From assembly GCF_042675915.1 (NCBI RefSeq), contig NZ_JBHTKL010000001.1, forward strand, positions 310,001 through 374,000: a DNA stretch of 64,000 nt, written 5' to 3'. Within the stretch, counting starts at the first letter, position 1. Every line of letters starts with the position of its first letter. Below are positions 26,208-35,563 of this stretch, piece by piece. Below the pieces are notes generated by a model. That model was not told the origin of the DNA. It was given only the letters and a program-made list of their open reading frames with translations, and did no database searches. This stretch comes from Thalassobacillus_A hwangdonensis (GTDB lineage: Bacteria > Bacillota > Bacilli > Bacillales > Halobacillaceae). A program made the position numbers and the translations under genes.

Positions 26208-27047
26208 ATGGAGAAAGCATTTAAAGAGAGAGAAATGTGGCGATTCGAAGGTGGAAGAGGAGAGCCGGATAGTGATGTGGTTGCCGATGAATATCCTTTG
26301 ACATTGATGATCAATGGCGAGGAATTTGCTACCTTGGTCTGCACACCTTTGAATCTGGAAGAGCTGGTTATTGGTTTCCTTGCTTCCGAAGGTGTGATTC
26401 GACGCGTTGAGGATATAAATTCGCTTAGTATCGATCAGGACCGAGGCTTTGCTTATGTGGAAATGGATCGGATGCCCACCGCGGAAGTGAAATCGGATAA
26501 GCGCTGGATCAGCTCCTGTTGTGGGAAGAGCAGGTCGTTTTACTTTCAGAATGATGCGAAGACAGCGAAGACGGTCATTTCACATGTAACGATAACACCA
26601 GAACAATGCGAATCTCTTATGAAAGCGTTTCAACAATCTTCCGGTCTATTTCATGAAACAGGTGGGGTCCATCAGGCATCCATTGCATCTGTAGATGGAT
26701 TGGAATATGGATATGAAGATATTGGCAGACATAATGCACTGGATAAATTATATGGTTATGTCCTTCGTGAAAAGATAGCGTTGAAAAATAAAATCGTCAT
26801 TTTCAGTGGCAGGATCTCTTCAGAGGTTCTACTGAAGGTTTCCAAGATGGGGGTAGGCCTTATCTTATCAAAATCTGCTTCGACACACTTAGCCTTGGAG
26901 CTTGCAGAGGATTTGAACATAACTGCAATCGGTTTTGTCAGGAAAGACCGTATGAACGTTTACACCCATCCACACCGGGTGGTGGATACTTATATAGAGG
27001 AAAATAACAGAGATGAAAAGGGAGGGATTCCTATTGATGGAGCGTGA
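26208..27047 (+). CDS. fdhD: Formate dehydrogenase accessory sulfurtransferase FdhD
   Basis: A 279-residue FdhD, which carries sulfur from a cysteine desulfurase to the Mo-bis-pyranopterin guanine dinucleotide cofactor so that formate dehydrogenase becomes active. The sulfur-carrying cysteines are visible in WISSCCGKSRSF, and GGVHQASIAS and GRHNALDKLYGY mark the cofactor-binding part. It overlaps the forC start and is clearly in one operon with forC-forE. GGGGGG precedes the ATG. Confidence 0.95.
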   Translation: MEKAFKEREMWRFEGGRGEPDSDVVADEYPLTLMINGEEFATLVCTPLNLEELVIGFLASEGVIRRVEDINSLSIDQDRGFAYVEMDRMPTAEVKSDKRWISSCCGKSRSFYFQNDAKTAKTVISHVTITPEQCESLMKAFQQSSGLFHETGGVHQASIASVDGLEYGYEDIGRHNALDKLYGYVLREKIALKNKIVIFSGRISSEVLLKVSKMGVGLILSKSASTHLALELAEDLNITAIGFVRKDRMNVYTHPHRVVDTYIEENNRDEKGGIPIDGA

Positions 27048-29985
27048 GCACACGGTTGTCACCATTAATGGAACAGAATACTTAGCAGATGCTGGCCAGA
27101 ACTTGCTTGACCTCATCAACACGACAGAAGAAAAGGTCCCGCAAATTTGTTATAACGAATCGCTTGGGCCGATTGAAACATGTGACACTTGTATCGTCCA
27201 GGTGAACGGGGAACTGAAGCGGGCTTGCGGGATGAAGGTGCGCCCTGGAATGAGGGTCATGACAAATCTGGAAAGCGTCCATGATGCCCAGAAGGCTGCA
27301 CTCGATACCATACTTGAAAAACATGAATTGTACTGTACCGTCTGTGATTACAACAACGGCACTTGCGAAATCCATAATGCTGTTGCAGACTTCGGTCTGG
27401 AACATCAGGGGAAAGAGTACAAAGCGACTTCCTATGAAACGGATCGATCCGGATCATTTTATCGTTATGACCCGAACCAGTGCATCCTTTGCGGAAGATG
27501 CGTCGAAGTTTGTCAGGACGTCCAGGTAAATGAAACACTTACGATTGATTGGGCGCGAAAAGAACCACGGGTCATCTGGGATAATGATGTACCGATGGAC
27601 CAATCCTCCTGCGTCAACTGTGGCCAGTGTTCTACTGTATGTCCATGTAACGCGATGATGGAGGTAGGAATGGAAGGGGAAGCAGGATTCCTGACTGACC
27701 AGGAACCTAGTATCCTGCGTTCGATGATTGAATTGACGAAAAAAACGGAGCCAGGATATGGACCGTTGTTCGCTGTCTCGGATACAGAAGCGGCGATGAG
27801 GGAAGAAAGAATCAAAAAAACGAAAACTGTATGTACGTATTGCGGGGTTGGCTGCAGTTTCGATGTGTGGACCAAGGACCGGAAAGTACTAAAAGTCGAA
27901 CCACATGCCCAATCACCTGCGAATGGCATTTCCACCTGTGTGAAAGGGAAATTCGGATGGGATTACGTCAATAGTGATGAACGTCTTTCCAAGCCGTTGA
28001 TCCGTCGCGGCAACGCATTCGAGGAAGTGGAATGGGACGAAGCGATCGCATACGTTGCCAAACGATTCAAAGAAATCCGTGATGAAAAGGGGCCGGATGC
28101 ACTGGGTTTCATTTCTTCTTCAAAAGCGACGAATGAAGAATCTTTCCTGATGCAGAAATTAGCTAGACAGGTAATCGGCATGAATAACATCGACAACTGT
28201 TCAAGGTATTGCCAGACACCTGCAACGATGGGACTGTTCCGCACGGTTGGTCATGGCGGTGACTCTGGATCGATTAATGATATCGCAGAGGCGAGCCTTG
28301 TAATTACGATCGGTTCCAATACAGCAGAATCACATCCTGTTTTAGCTTCACGAATTAAACGTTCTCAGAAACTGTTTGGCCAGAAGCTGTTCGTTTTCGA
28401 TTTGAGAAAGCACGAGATGGCGAAACGGGCAGACCGTTTCCATCAGCCGAAGTCAGGAACAGATCTCATATGGCTGTCTGCAGTCACCAAGTATATATTA
28501 GATAACGGCCTGGAAGACAAGAACTTCCTTGATGAATGGGTGAATGGATTTGATGACTATCGCGAAAGTCTCGAAGAATTCACAATGGAGTATGCGGAAG
28601 AAATGACAGAAATTCCGAAAGAAGAATTGATTGCTATCGCTGAAGATATTGCATCCGCAGAAAAAGTAGCCGTATGCTGGGCGATGGGTGTCACCCAGCA
28701 TATGCGTGGAAGTGATACGAGTACAGCAATTTCAAACCTGCTGCTGATCACAGGTAACTACCGTCGCCCTGGTACTGGAGCTTATCCTTTACGTGGCCAC
28801 AACAACGTACAAGGCTGCAGTGATTTCGGAAGCATGCCGAACTTCTTCCCTGGGTACGAAAAGACGACGGACGATGAAGCTCGTGCACGATACGAAAAGG
28901 AGTGGGGTGTCCAACTACCAGCCGAATTCGGAATGGACAACCATGAAATGATCGAGGCGATCCACGAAGGCAACCTTACCTCCATGTTTGTCATTGGTGA
29001 GGATACCGGGATCGTCGATGCAAACATCAACTATGTGACAGCAGCTTTTGAAAAGCTGGACTTTTTCGTCGTACAGGATTTGTTCCTGACGAGTACGGCA
29101 GAATATGCGGATGTCGTGCTACCAGCAGCGCCGAGTCTTGAAAAGGATGGCACATTCACTAATACGGAACGAAGGATCCAGCGTCTGTATAAAGCATTGG
29201 AACCTAAAGGGGATTCAAAGCCGGATTGGGAAATTCTGATGGCTATTGCAAAAGAACTTGGCTATGACTGGGGATACACACACCCTGGGGAAATCATGAA
29301 AGAAGCAGCAAGTCTCGCTCCGATGTTCGCTGGCGTATCGTACGATTTGCTTGAAGGTTATGATTCCCTGCAATGGCCTGTTGCAGCTGACGGAACCGAT
29401 TCGCCGCGCCTGTTCGAGGATGGTTTTCCATTCGAAGATAAGAAAGCAAAGCTATATCCGCTGGAATTCGAGTTGAAGTACGACACGAATGAAGAATATG
29501 ATCTTCATGTGAATAACGGACGTCTGCTCGAGCATTTCCATGAAGGCAACATGACCTATAAGTCAGAAGGAATCGCCAGAAAGACACCGAATGCGTTCAT
29601 CGAAGTTTCTCCAGAACTGGCTGAAGAGCGGGGAATCAAAGAGGGTGCTGAAATTAAACTTATTTCAGAAGCGGGAGAAGCGACTGGTGTCGTCACGGTA
29701 ACAGATCGCGTCCGTGGAAAAGAGGTCTTCCTGCCTCTTAATGATAACGGGAAGTCAGCGGTCAACTACCTGACTGATAATCGAGTCGATAAAGACAGCA
29801 ATACCCCAGCGTATAAAGAAATCGCTGTAAAAATGGAAGTAATGAAAAAGAAAGGGAAATCGCCGATTCCACCAAACAATCATCGCCGAGGAAATCCGCA
29901 GCCTCAAATCGGCGTGAAGATTGAAGAGAAGTGGAAACGCTCCGATTATCAATACCCAGGAAATCAGGTGAAGGATAATGGCTAA
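27037..29985 (+). CDS. forC: Non-canonical formate dehydrogenase catalytic subunit ForC
   Basis: A 982-residue molybdenum enzyme. In order: a [2Fe-2S] ferredoxin domain (ICYNESLGPIETCDTC), a His-Cys [4Fe-4S] domain (HELYCTVC), two [4Fe-4S] clusters (CILCGRCVEVCQ and CVNCGQCSTVCPCNA), the MopB Fe4S4 site (CTYCGVGCSF), the MopB core and the dinucleotide-binding C-terminal domain. The active-site Cys392 (in NCSRYCQTPATMG) is followed by Gln393 where typical formate dehydrogenases have His. This His-to-Gln change and the adjacent DUF1641 gene match the ForCE enzymes described in B. subtilis, which pass electrons to menaquinone. The ribosome binding site GGGAGGG fits an ATG at 27037 or TTG at 27034, both inside fdhD. 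Confidence 0.92.
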   Translation: MEREHTVVTINGTEYLADAGQNLLDLINTTEEKVPQICYNESLGPIETCDTCIVQVNGELKRACGMKVRPGMRVMTNLESVHDAQKAALDTILEKHELYCTVCDYNNGTCEIHNAVADFGLEHQGKEYKATSYETDRSGSFYRYDPNQCILCGRCVEVCQDVQVNETLTIDWARKEPRVIWDNDVPMDQSSCVNCGQCSTVCPCNAMMEVGMEGEAGFLTDQEPSILRSMIELTKKTEPGYGPLFAVSDTEAAMREERIKKTKTVCTYCGVGCSFDVWTKDRKVLKVEPHAQSPANGISTCVKGKFGWDYVNSDERLSKPLIRRGNAFEEVEWDEAIAYVAKRFKEIRDEKGPDALGFISSSKATNEESFLMQKLARQVIGMNNIDNCSRYCQTPATMGLFRTVGHGGDSGSINDIAEASLVITIGSNTAESHPVLASRIKRSQKLFGQKLFVFDLRKHEMAKRADRFHQPKSGTDLIWLSAVTKYILDNGLEDKNFLDEWVNGFDDYRESLEEFTMEYAEEMTEIPKEELIAIAEDIASAEKVAVCWAMGVTQHMRGSDTSTAISNLLLITGNYRRPGTGAYPLRGHNNVQGCSDFGSMPNFFPGYEKTTDDEARARYEKEWGVQLPAEFGMDNHEMIEAIHEGNLTSMFVIGEDTGIVDANINYVTAAFEKLDFFVVQDLFLTSTAEYADVVLPAAPSLEKDGTFTNTERRIQRLYKALEPKGDSKPDWEILMAIAKELGYDWGYTHPGEIMKEAASLAPMFAGVSYDLLEGYDSLQWPVAADGTDSPRLFEDGFPFEDKKAKLYPLEFELKYDTNEEYDLHVNNGRLLEHFHEGNMTYKSEGIARKTPNAFIEVSPELAEERGIKEGAEIKLISEAGEATGVVTVTDRVRGKEVFLPLNDNGKSAVNYLTDNRVDKDSNTPAYKEIAVKMEVMKKKGKSPIPPNNHRRGNPQPQIGVKIEEKWKRSDYQYPGNQVKDNG

Positions 29986-30445
29986 ATCGATAACAACGAT
30001 CAAGCGTAAAGAAATTCCACGTGAAGTAAAGGTCGATCAGGACATGCAGGAAGTGAAAGAGGCTATTTCTGATAATAAGGATTCGATTTTGAAAGGAATT
30101 CAATTGCTGAAGACGTTGGATGAGGGCGGTACGCTGGACAGTGTGAATGCATTGTCGAAGCATAAGAAAGAAGCCATCGGTTATTTTGCGAAAGAGTTGA
30201 ATAAACCACAATATTCACAAGTGCTGGAGAACCTTGCTGATCTCGTTTTCCTACTTGGGGATATCGATGTGAAGGCAATGCGTCAGGTGACAGACCGAGT
30301 CAATCAAGGACTAGAGGCAGCAGAGACAGAGGAAGTTACTTCAAAAACGAGTTTCCTGGACCTTGCTAAAGCGTTGAAAGATCCTGAAATCAATCGAAGC
30401 ATCACGATGATGCTTCAATTCCTGAAAGGTATGGGCAAACAATAA
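29978..30445 (+). CDS. forE: ForE subunit, DUF1641 protein
   Basis: A 155-residue DUF1641 protein overlapping forC by eight bases. In B. subtilis the equivalent ForE is the partner subunit that lets ForC reduce menaquinone. Helical segments such as KDSILKGIQLLKTLDEGGTLDSVNALSKHKKEAIG and NLADLVFLLGDIDVKAMRQVTDRVNQGL are typical of DUF1641. No long membrane helix is present, so it would sit on the membrane surface. GTGAAGGA precedes the ATG. A strong terminator ends the operon. Confidence 0.9.
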   Translation: MAKSITTIKRKEIPREVKVDQDMQEVKEAISDNKDSILKGIQLLKTLDEGGTLDSVNALSKHKKEAIGYFAKELNKPQYSQVLENLADLVFLLGDIDVKAMRQVTDRVNQGLEAAETEEVTSKTSFLDLAKALKDPEINRSITMMLQFLKGMGKQ

Positions 30446-30457
30446 GATGGAAATGAA

Positions 30458-30492
30458 AAAACAGGCGGAGCCGAAATAGGCCCGCCTGTTTA
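30458..30492. terminator. Bidirectional terminator, forE / guaC
   Basis: Stem AAAACAGGCGG/CCGCCTGTTT shared by convergent forE and guaC. Confidence 0.85.
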
Positions 30493-30513
30493 TCTGGTTT
30501 ATAGAGTGTCGTA

Positions 30514-31497
30514 TCAATAAACTTTGTCACCGTTGAAAATCGAGTTTTTCACGACTACATAATCAACATGACGGATGGCATCGAGATTGTTGCCGCCTGC
30601 ATAGGAAATGGAAGACTGCAGGTCCTGTTCCATTTCATCCAACGTATCCTTCAAATACCCTTTATGCTCGACGTACATCTTTTTACCTTCAACGTTCTTC
30701 TTTTCCCCTTTTTGAAACTCGGATGCAGAACCGAAGTATTCTTTGTACAGCTTTCCATCTTTTTCAATCGTGTCTCCAGGGGATTCCTCGTGACCTGCAA
30801 ACAGGGATCCAATCATCACCATCGATGCGCCGAAGCGGACTGATTTTGCAATATCTCCATGGGTCCGGATTCCTCCATCCGCTATGATCGGTTTGCTTGC
30901 GGCTTTCCCGCACCAGCGTAGTGCAGCCAACTGCCAGCCTCCTGTTCCGAAGCCGGTCTTGATTTTCGTAATGCATACCTTTCCGGGTCCGATACCTACT
31001 TTGGTCGCGTCTGCACCAGCATGCTCCAATTCTCTCACTGCCTCTGGTGTACCGACATTTCCAGCAATGACAAAACTATCAGGTAAATGGCTTTTAATAT
31101 GTTTGATCATTTCAATGACAGATTCAGAGTGTCCATGGGCGATATCGATGGTGATGAATTCAGGTATCAACCCTTCATCCGCAAGAGTACGTATAAAAGC
31201 ATATTCCTCTTTTTTCACCCCGACACTGATAGATGCAATCAAGTTTCTGGTCTGCATTTTTTTAATGAATTCAATTCTCGTTTCAGGCTGGAAGCGATGC
31301 ATGATGTAAAAGTAACCATTTTCAGCCATGTATGTAGCGATGTGATCATCAATGATCGTCTGCATATTGGCGGGTACTACAGGAAGTTTGAACGTATGAT
31401 TGCCAAGCGTGACAGTAGTATCACATTCAGAGCGAGTATCAACAACGCACTTCGCAGGAATTAACTGAATATCTTCATAATCAAATACATTTTCCAT
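30514..31497 (-). CDS. guaC: GMP reductase GuaC
   Basis: A 327-residue GMP reductase converting GMP to IMP with NADPH and release of ammonia, balancing A and G nucleotides. The catalytic Cys lies in GIGPGKVCITKIKTGFG, and GGIRTHGDIAKSVRFGASMVMIGSLFAGHEESPG forms the phosphate-binding and NADPH part of the barrel. No CBS domains, which separates it from IMP dehydrogenase. The ATG at 31497 follows TTAGGAG; 14 extra upstream codons are not supported. A CGAACAAT motif upstream on the minus strand (about 31543-31553) may be a weak PurBox. Confidence 0.93.
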   Translation of the reverse strand: MENVFDYEDIQLIPAKCVVDTRSECDTTVTLGNHTFKLPVVPANMQTIIDDHIATYMAENGYFYIMHRFQPETRIEFIKKMQTRNLIASISVGVKKEEYAFIRTLADEGLIPEFITIDIAHGHSESVIEMIKHIKSHLPDSFVIAGNVGTPEAVRELEHAGADATKVGIGPGKVCITKIKTGFGTGGWQLAALRWCGKAASKPIIADGGIRTHGDIAKSVRFGASMVMIGSLFAGHEESPGDTIEKDGKLYKEYFGSASEFQKGEKKNVEGKKMYVEHKGYLKDTLDEMEQDLQSSISYAGGNNLDAIRHVDYVVVKNSIFNGDKVY

Positions 31498-31699
31498 GAA
31501 AAACACTCCTAAAAGCGAATATTTATTAAGTTTTAACAATTTATTGTTCGTACATATATTAATTTACCTAATTTAATTCAACCTGTCAAAAGAATTTCAG
31601 TGTTATTTCCGAATGTCTGAAAAACTTTTATTGTTTTGTAGTCTTTTTTCCGTTTCTTCTCGTCTATATAGTGAAGTTTGAAAACAGGAGGAATTTACG

Positions 31700-32392
31700 A
31701 TGATAAAGGTGGAACAACTTTCCCATTCGTTTTACATAGGTAAGAAAGGAAAGCAAAAAGAAATACCGATCTTGAAAGATATCAATCTTTCTATCAAATC
31801 AGGTGAGATCATATCGATTGTAGGGAAGAGTGGATCAGGGAAGTCGACGCTGCTTAATTTGATGAGCGGGTATTTGAAACCTGTGAAAGGACGATTGGTG
31901 ATCGCGGACACGGATGTAACTGAGTACAGTGAAGCGGAATGGGCGGACTTCAGGCTGAATCACTTAGGGTTCATCTTTCAAAGCTTCCAATTGATTCCTA
32001 GTATGACTGCTGCTCAGAATGTGGAGCTCCCGCTTGTAATGAAAGGCATTCCGGAAAAGGTACGGAAACAAAAAGTGGAAGAAATTTTTGAACGAGTCAG
32101 TTTACAGGGGTATGAGGAGCATTATCCATCTGAATTATCAGGAGGTCAGCAACAGAGAGTGTCAATCGCCCGAGCACTCATCGTCAACCCGCCACTCATT
32201 CTTGCTGATGAACCGACTGGAAGTCTAGATTCAGAGACGGAAGAGGAACTGCTGTCATTCATTAAGAAATTGAATAAAGAAGAAGGCATTACGTTCGTGA
32301 TTGTTACGCATGATGATGAAGTGGCTTCCATTGCAGATCGTACGATCCGGCTGGATGATGGGCGTATCTCGAAGGGGGCGGTTGCTGTATGA
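31700..32392 (+). CDS. ABC transporter ATPase, MacB/LolD type
   Basis: A 230-residue nucleotide-binding protein with Walker A GKSGSGKSTLL, Q-loop FIFQSFQLIP, signature LSGGQQQRVSIARAL, Walker B LILADEPTGSLD and the switch His in VIVTHD. It is of the class paired with FtsX-like permeases for antimicrobial peptide efflux, lipid or peptide handling. It overlaps the permease gene by four bases (ATGA). CAGGAGG precedes the ATG. No two-component system is adjacent, so the substrate is open. Confidence 0.9.
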   Translation: MIKVEQLSHSFYIGKKGKQKEIPILKDINLSIKSGEIISIVGKSGSGKSTLLNLMSGYLKPVKGRLVIADTDVTEYSEAEWADFRLNHLGFIFQSFQLIPSMTAAQNVELPLVMKGIPEKVRKQKVEEIFERVSLQGYEEHYPSELSGGQQQRVSIARALIVNPPLILADEPTGSLDSETEEELLSFIKKLNKEEGITFVIVTHDDEVASIADRTIRLDDGRISKGAVAV

Positions 32393-33762
32393 AGTTCAAG
32401 GACAGAAGACGATTTATCAGTCAGAACCTGAAGAAAAATAAATCCCGTGTATTCATGACGATTCTGGCTACAGCAATCGGTTGTGCTTTCCTTATCGTTC
32501 TTGCTTCGGTAGGATTCGGTGCCCAGAAATTCATTACGAATGAGATCACGCAAGACAGAGTCATTACAGAAATAAATGTCCACGGTAAATCTGAAGTGGA
32601 TGAGGGAGAAAGCCCGCGAATTACGAATGAGGATATTGCCGCTTTCGAAGATATTCCGAATGTAAAAGCTGTTTCCAGAAAACAACGGGTGATGAATGAC
32701 CCTATGGTTCAACTCGACGGATACATAGCGAATACCGGCGCTGTTGTTGTTGATTATCCATCAGAGATAAAAGCTGGCTTCAAACTTTTCGAGGGACGTA
32801 TGCCTGAAAAGGAGAATGAAGTGATTGTCGGTTATCACCTGATCGAACAACTTTATTCAGAATCAGCTGATGCTGAAGATGGGCTGTACAATTCAGAAGG
32901 CAAGGTGAAAGATGCCTATGGTTATGATGAAGCAGACAGTCTGATCGGAAAAGAGATCAATCTTGTCGTCAGTCAATTTGAAGATGGGGAAAAAGTGGAT
33001 GAAAGCTTTCCTTTGACTGTAGTCGGTGTAACCGAAGCACCATCTAGGGACTGGATGAGAGATACTGAGGTATTGATATCTTCAAAAGTCTTATCTCAGA
33101 TCGAAGCCTTTACCGGGACACGCTATGGGCAGATGATTACACCGGATATGCCGGAGGAACATGTGGAAGATCTGAAAAGCTTGAGTGGCCCTAAAGAATA
33201 TGAAGAAGTAAATGTAATTGCTAATTCCATGGAAAACGTCAAAGGAATCTCACAACAACTGAAAGATCAAGGGTACTTCATCTATTCGGTTACTGAAGAA
33301 TTGCAACAGGTGAATTTAGTGTTTGCATTAGTGAAGTTCGGTTTGATTTTCATTGGAACAATCGCACTGTTGATTGCGTCCATTGGTATTTATAATACGA
33401 TGTCGATGGCTGTCACCGAAAGAACGCAGGATATCGGTATCATGAAGGCGATCGGCGGTCATCCTCGGATGATCAGGAGTATCTTTCTTCTTGAAAGTGG
33501 TTATATCGGCCTGATCGGAGCAATCGTCGGATTGGTTGCAGCATATGTCATCAGCATCGGAGTTAATGCTGCGTTGCCGATCGTAATAGATATGGCGTTC
33601 AATGAAACACTTGATAAAGAAATTCAGCTTTCCTACATTCCACCATACTTAGCAGTTTTATGTATTCTATTGAGTATAGGGGTGGCAATGCTTTCTGGAC
33701 TGAAACCAGCACGAAAAGCTACGAAGATTGATGTGCTGCGTGCATTGAGAAGAGATATTTAA
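32389..33762 (+). CDS. ABC transporter permease, MacB/FtsX type
   Basis: A 457-residue permease with one N-terminal helix (about 20-42), a large extracytoplasmic MacB_PCD-type domain (about 45-300) and three C-terminal helices (about 310-450) including NTMSMAVTERTQDIGIMKAIGG, the FtsX-family coupling segment. It pairs with the ATPase encoded directly upstream. As a mechanotransmission-type system it may release lipids, lipoproteins or peptides from the membrane. A terminator follows. Confidence 0.88.
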   Translation: MKFKDRRRFISQNLKKNKSRVFMTILATAIGCAFLIVLASVGFGAQKFITNEITQDRVITEINVHGKSEVDEGESPRITNEDIAAFEDIPNVKAVSRKQRVMNDPMVQLDGYIANTGAVVVDYPSEIKAGFKLFEGRMPEKENEVIVGYHLIEQLYSESADAEDGLYNSEGKVKDAYGYDEADSLIGKEINLVVSQFEDGEKVDESFPLTVVGVTEAPSRDWMRDTEVLISSKVLSQIEAFTGTRYGQMITPDMPEEHVEDLKSLSGPKEYEEVNVIANSMENVKGISQQLKDQGYFIYSVTEELQQVNLVFALVKFGLIFIGTIALLIASIGIYNTMSMAVTERTQDIGIMKAIGGHPRMIRSIFLLESGYIGLIGAIVGLVAAYVISIGVNAALPIVIDMAFNETLDKEIQLSYIPPYLAVLCILLSIGVAMLSGLKPARKATKIDVLRALRRDI

Positions 33763-33772
33763 AATAAAAAAT

Positions 33773-33794
33773 GAGACAGGGAAATCCCTGTCTC
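33773..33794. terminator. Bidirectional terminator
   Basis: Perfect stem GAGACAGGGA/TCCCTGTCTC between convergent genes. Confidence 0.85.
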
Positions 33795-33796
33795 GT

Positions 33797-34276
33797 TTAT
33801 ACTTCGATAAGAAACCAAATGATCATTAAAGCCTGAATCGCGATTTTCGCTACCGATCCGCCAAGGAATCCAAATAAGGAACCCAACGAAGCTCGGAATG
33901 CTTCTTTTGTTGTCCTGCTCTGCAGCAGCTCGACAATCAATACACCAACGAATGGGATGATCAGGATACCAAGTGGCGGCAGGATGAATGAGCCAATGAT
34001 GACTCCAATAGCGGCTACACGTTCTCCCCATTTGCTTCCCCCGTATTTTTTCACAAAATAACTATTTGCAACGATGTCTGAAATGATTAGTAGCACCGTC
34101 AATGTGACCATCGCAATCCAGAATAAGGTGGATAAGCCACTTCCTTCGATGAAGAAGAAGTGGATAAGAAAGCCTGCCCACAATACCAACGGACCTGGAA
34201 TGATCGGGAAAATGATACTTGCAAAGCTCAATGCAAACAAAATCAGGATGATGATCCATAAAATAATATCAACCAT
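33797..34276 (-). CDS. DUF456 family membrane protein
   Basis: A 159-residue DUF456 protein with about four membrane segments and the family's early FPIIPGPLVLWAGF motif and later IIGSFILPPLGILIIPFVGVLIVELL. DUF456 proteins contain glycine-zipper-like repeats; the role is unknown. GGAGGC precedes the ATG. Confidence 0.82.
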   Translation of the reverse strand: MVDIILWIIILILFALSFASIIFPIIPGPLVLWAGFLIHFFFIEGSGLSTLFWIAMVTLTVLLIISDIVANSYFVKKYGGSKWGERVAAIGVIIGSFILPPLGILIIPFVGVLIVELLQSRTTKEAFRASLGSLFGFLGGSVAKIAIQALMIIWFLIEV

Positions 34277-34380
34277 GTTGAAGCCTCCGTCCAGTAAAAA
34301 TCTATCTCTAGATTAGTTTCAGGTAATTTTATACCTTTATACTTTAAAAGATTCCTGCAAATCCGTCCAATCATATGTAC

Positions 34381-34412
34381 GAGCGAACCCTTCACAAGGA
34401 TTCGCTCTTTTT
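34381..34412 (+). terminator. Hairpin after the aldo/keto reductase
   Basis: Stem GAGCGAA/TTCGCTC with T5 on the plus strand. It lies downstream of the minus-strand reductase gene but the T run is on the other strand, so its direction is uncertain. Confidence 0.45.
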
Positions 34413-34420
34413 AATGTCGC

Positions 34421-35416
34421 TTATTCGATTTCATGTCTGTCGGGTGGGGCCATGAACTCAGGTCCGACAGGGTCTTTTACATGCTTTAGCAGGATTTCAT
34501 CGATGTCATGCATGCTTTCCTCATCGATGGTGAAATCCAATTGATCGATCGGATCCAGTTGGTCAGGTCTTCTTGCTCCCATCAGAGCAATTCCTGAACC
34601 AGGCTGCTGAAGCACCCATTTCAATGCAAGGTGAATGACTCGTTTTCCGAAACGGTCCTGTGCCAGTGCATCAAGCTCCTTTACTGCATCCAAGTATTGC
34701 TGGAAGCGTGGGTGCTGGAATTTAGGATCATTGTTACGCAAATCATCGCCATTGAATTCCTGGTCTTTCGTCATTTTACCGCTTAACAGCCCCCTGCAAA
34801 GAGATCCGTAGGAAATCGTGGTGATTCCGTGATCTTTTACATATGGGAGCAAGTCTCTTTCGATTTCGCGTTCAAATAGATTATATGGAGGCTGCAAGGT
34901 GTGGATGGGAGCAGCTTCCCGGAAAATATCCATCTGTTCCGGCGAGAAATTACTGACACCGATTGCTTTTATTTTTCCTTGTTTATAAAGGTAGTGTAAT
35001 GCTTCTGCTGTTTCATGGATTGGTCCTAAAGGATCAGGCCAATGCACCTGATAGATATCGATGTAATCTGTTTGAAGACGTTGAAGTGAATCCTCAATTT
35101 CCTGGTGGATCCTTTCCTTACTTCCATTACGGAAAGGCTGCCCATCTTTCCAGTCCAAGCCTACTTTAGTAGCAAGTTTTATCTCATCCCGTTTCCCATA
35201 TTGACGGAGTGCTTCACCGACAATTTCTTCTGACTTTCCAAATCCGTAAACAGGGGCAGTGTCAACGAGGTTGATTCCTTTATCAAGCGCAGCATGAATG
35301 GTGCGGATCGAATCCTGTTCATCTGTACCGCCCCACATCCAGCCACCGATGGCCCACGTTCCAAGGCCGATTCTGCTAGATTCTATATCCGTATTACCAA
35401 TGTTTATCTTTTCCAA
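34421..35416 (-). CDS. Aldo/keto reductase
   Basis: A 331-residue NADPH-dependent aldo/keto reductase (AKR11/IolS-YhdN-like). Catalytic tetrad residues are visible as Asp and Tyr in NLVDTAPVYGFGKSEEIVG, Lys in KLATKVGL and His in IYQVHWPDP. The C-terminal cofactor loop includes GIALMGARRPDQL. It would reduce a sugar or carbonyl. The TTG at 35416 is chosen as start because GGAGGTG lies six bases upstream; an ATG five codons earlier overlaps that site. Confidence 0.85.
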   Translation of the reverse strand: MEKINIGNTDIESSRIGLGTWAIGGWMWGGTDEQDSIRTIHAALDKGINLVDTAPVYGFGKSEEIVGEALRQYGKRDEIKLATKVGLDWKDGQPFRNGSKERIHQEIEDSLQRLQTDYIDIYQVHWPDPLGPIHETAEALHYLYKQGKIKAIGVSNFSPEQMDIFREAAPIHTLQPPYNLFEREIERDLLPYVKDHGITTISYGSLCRGLLSGKMTKDQEFNGDDLRNNDPKFQHPRFQQYLDAVKELDALAQDRFGKRVIHLALKWVLQQPGSGIALMGARRPDQLDPIDQLDFTIDEESMHDIDEILLKHVKDPVGPEFMAPPDRHEIE

Positions 35417-35563
35417 TTGATACACCTCCATTAGGTCTCTCTTCTTTGATGTACCCGTGTTTGGATTGCCTTAATCTAACTCATAGGCTACGCGCTTAAT
35501 TATTCCAATATTCTGAAACTAGGGTATAATAGGAAGAAAATGCTAGATTGGGAGTGACGGGGG

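Noticed and set aside
26175..26230. Leader peptide before fdhD (MQQGGNNGESI)
   Set aside because: It has no ribosome binding site of its own and simply spans the fdhD site.
31543..31620. Pair of PurBoxes before guaC
   Set aside because: CGAACAAT on one strand and CCGAAT on the other are present, but their spacing (about 60 bases) and flanks do not fit a PurR site. Kept only as a remark.
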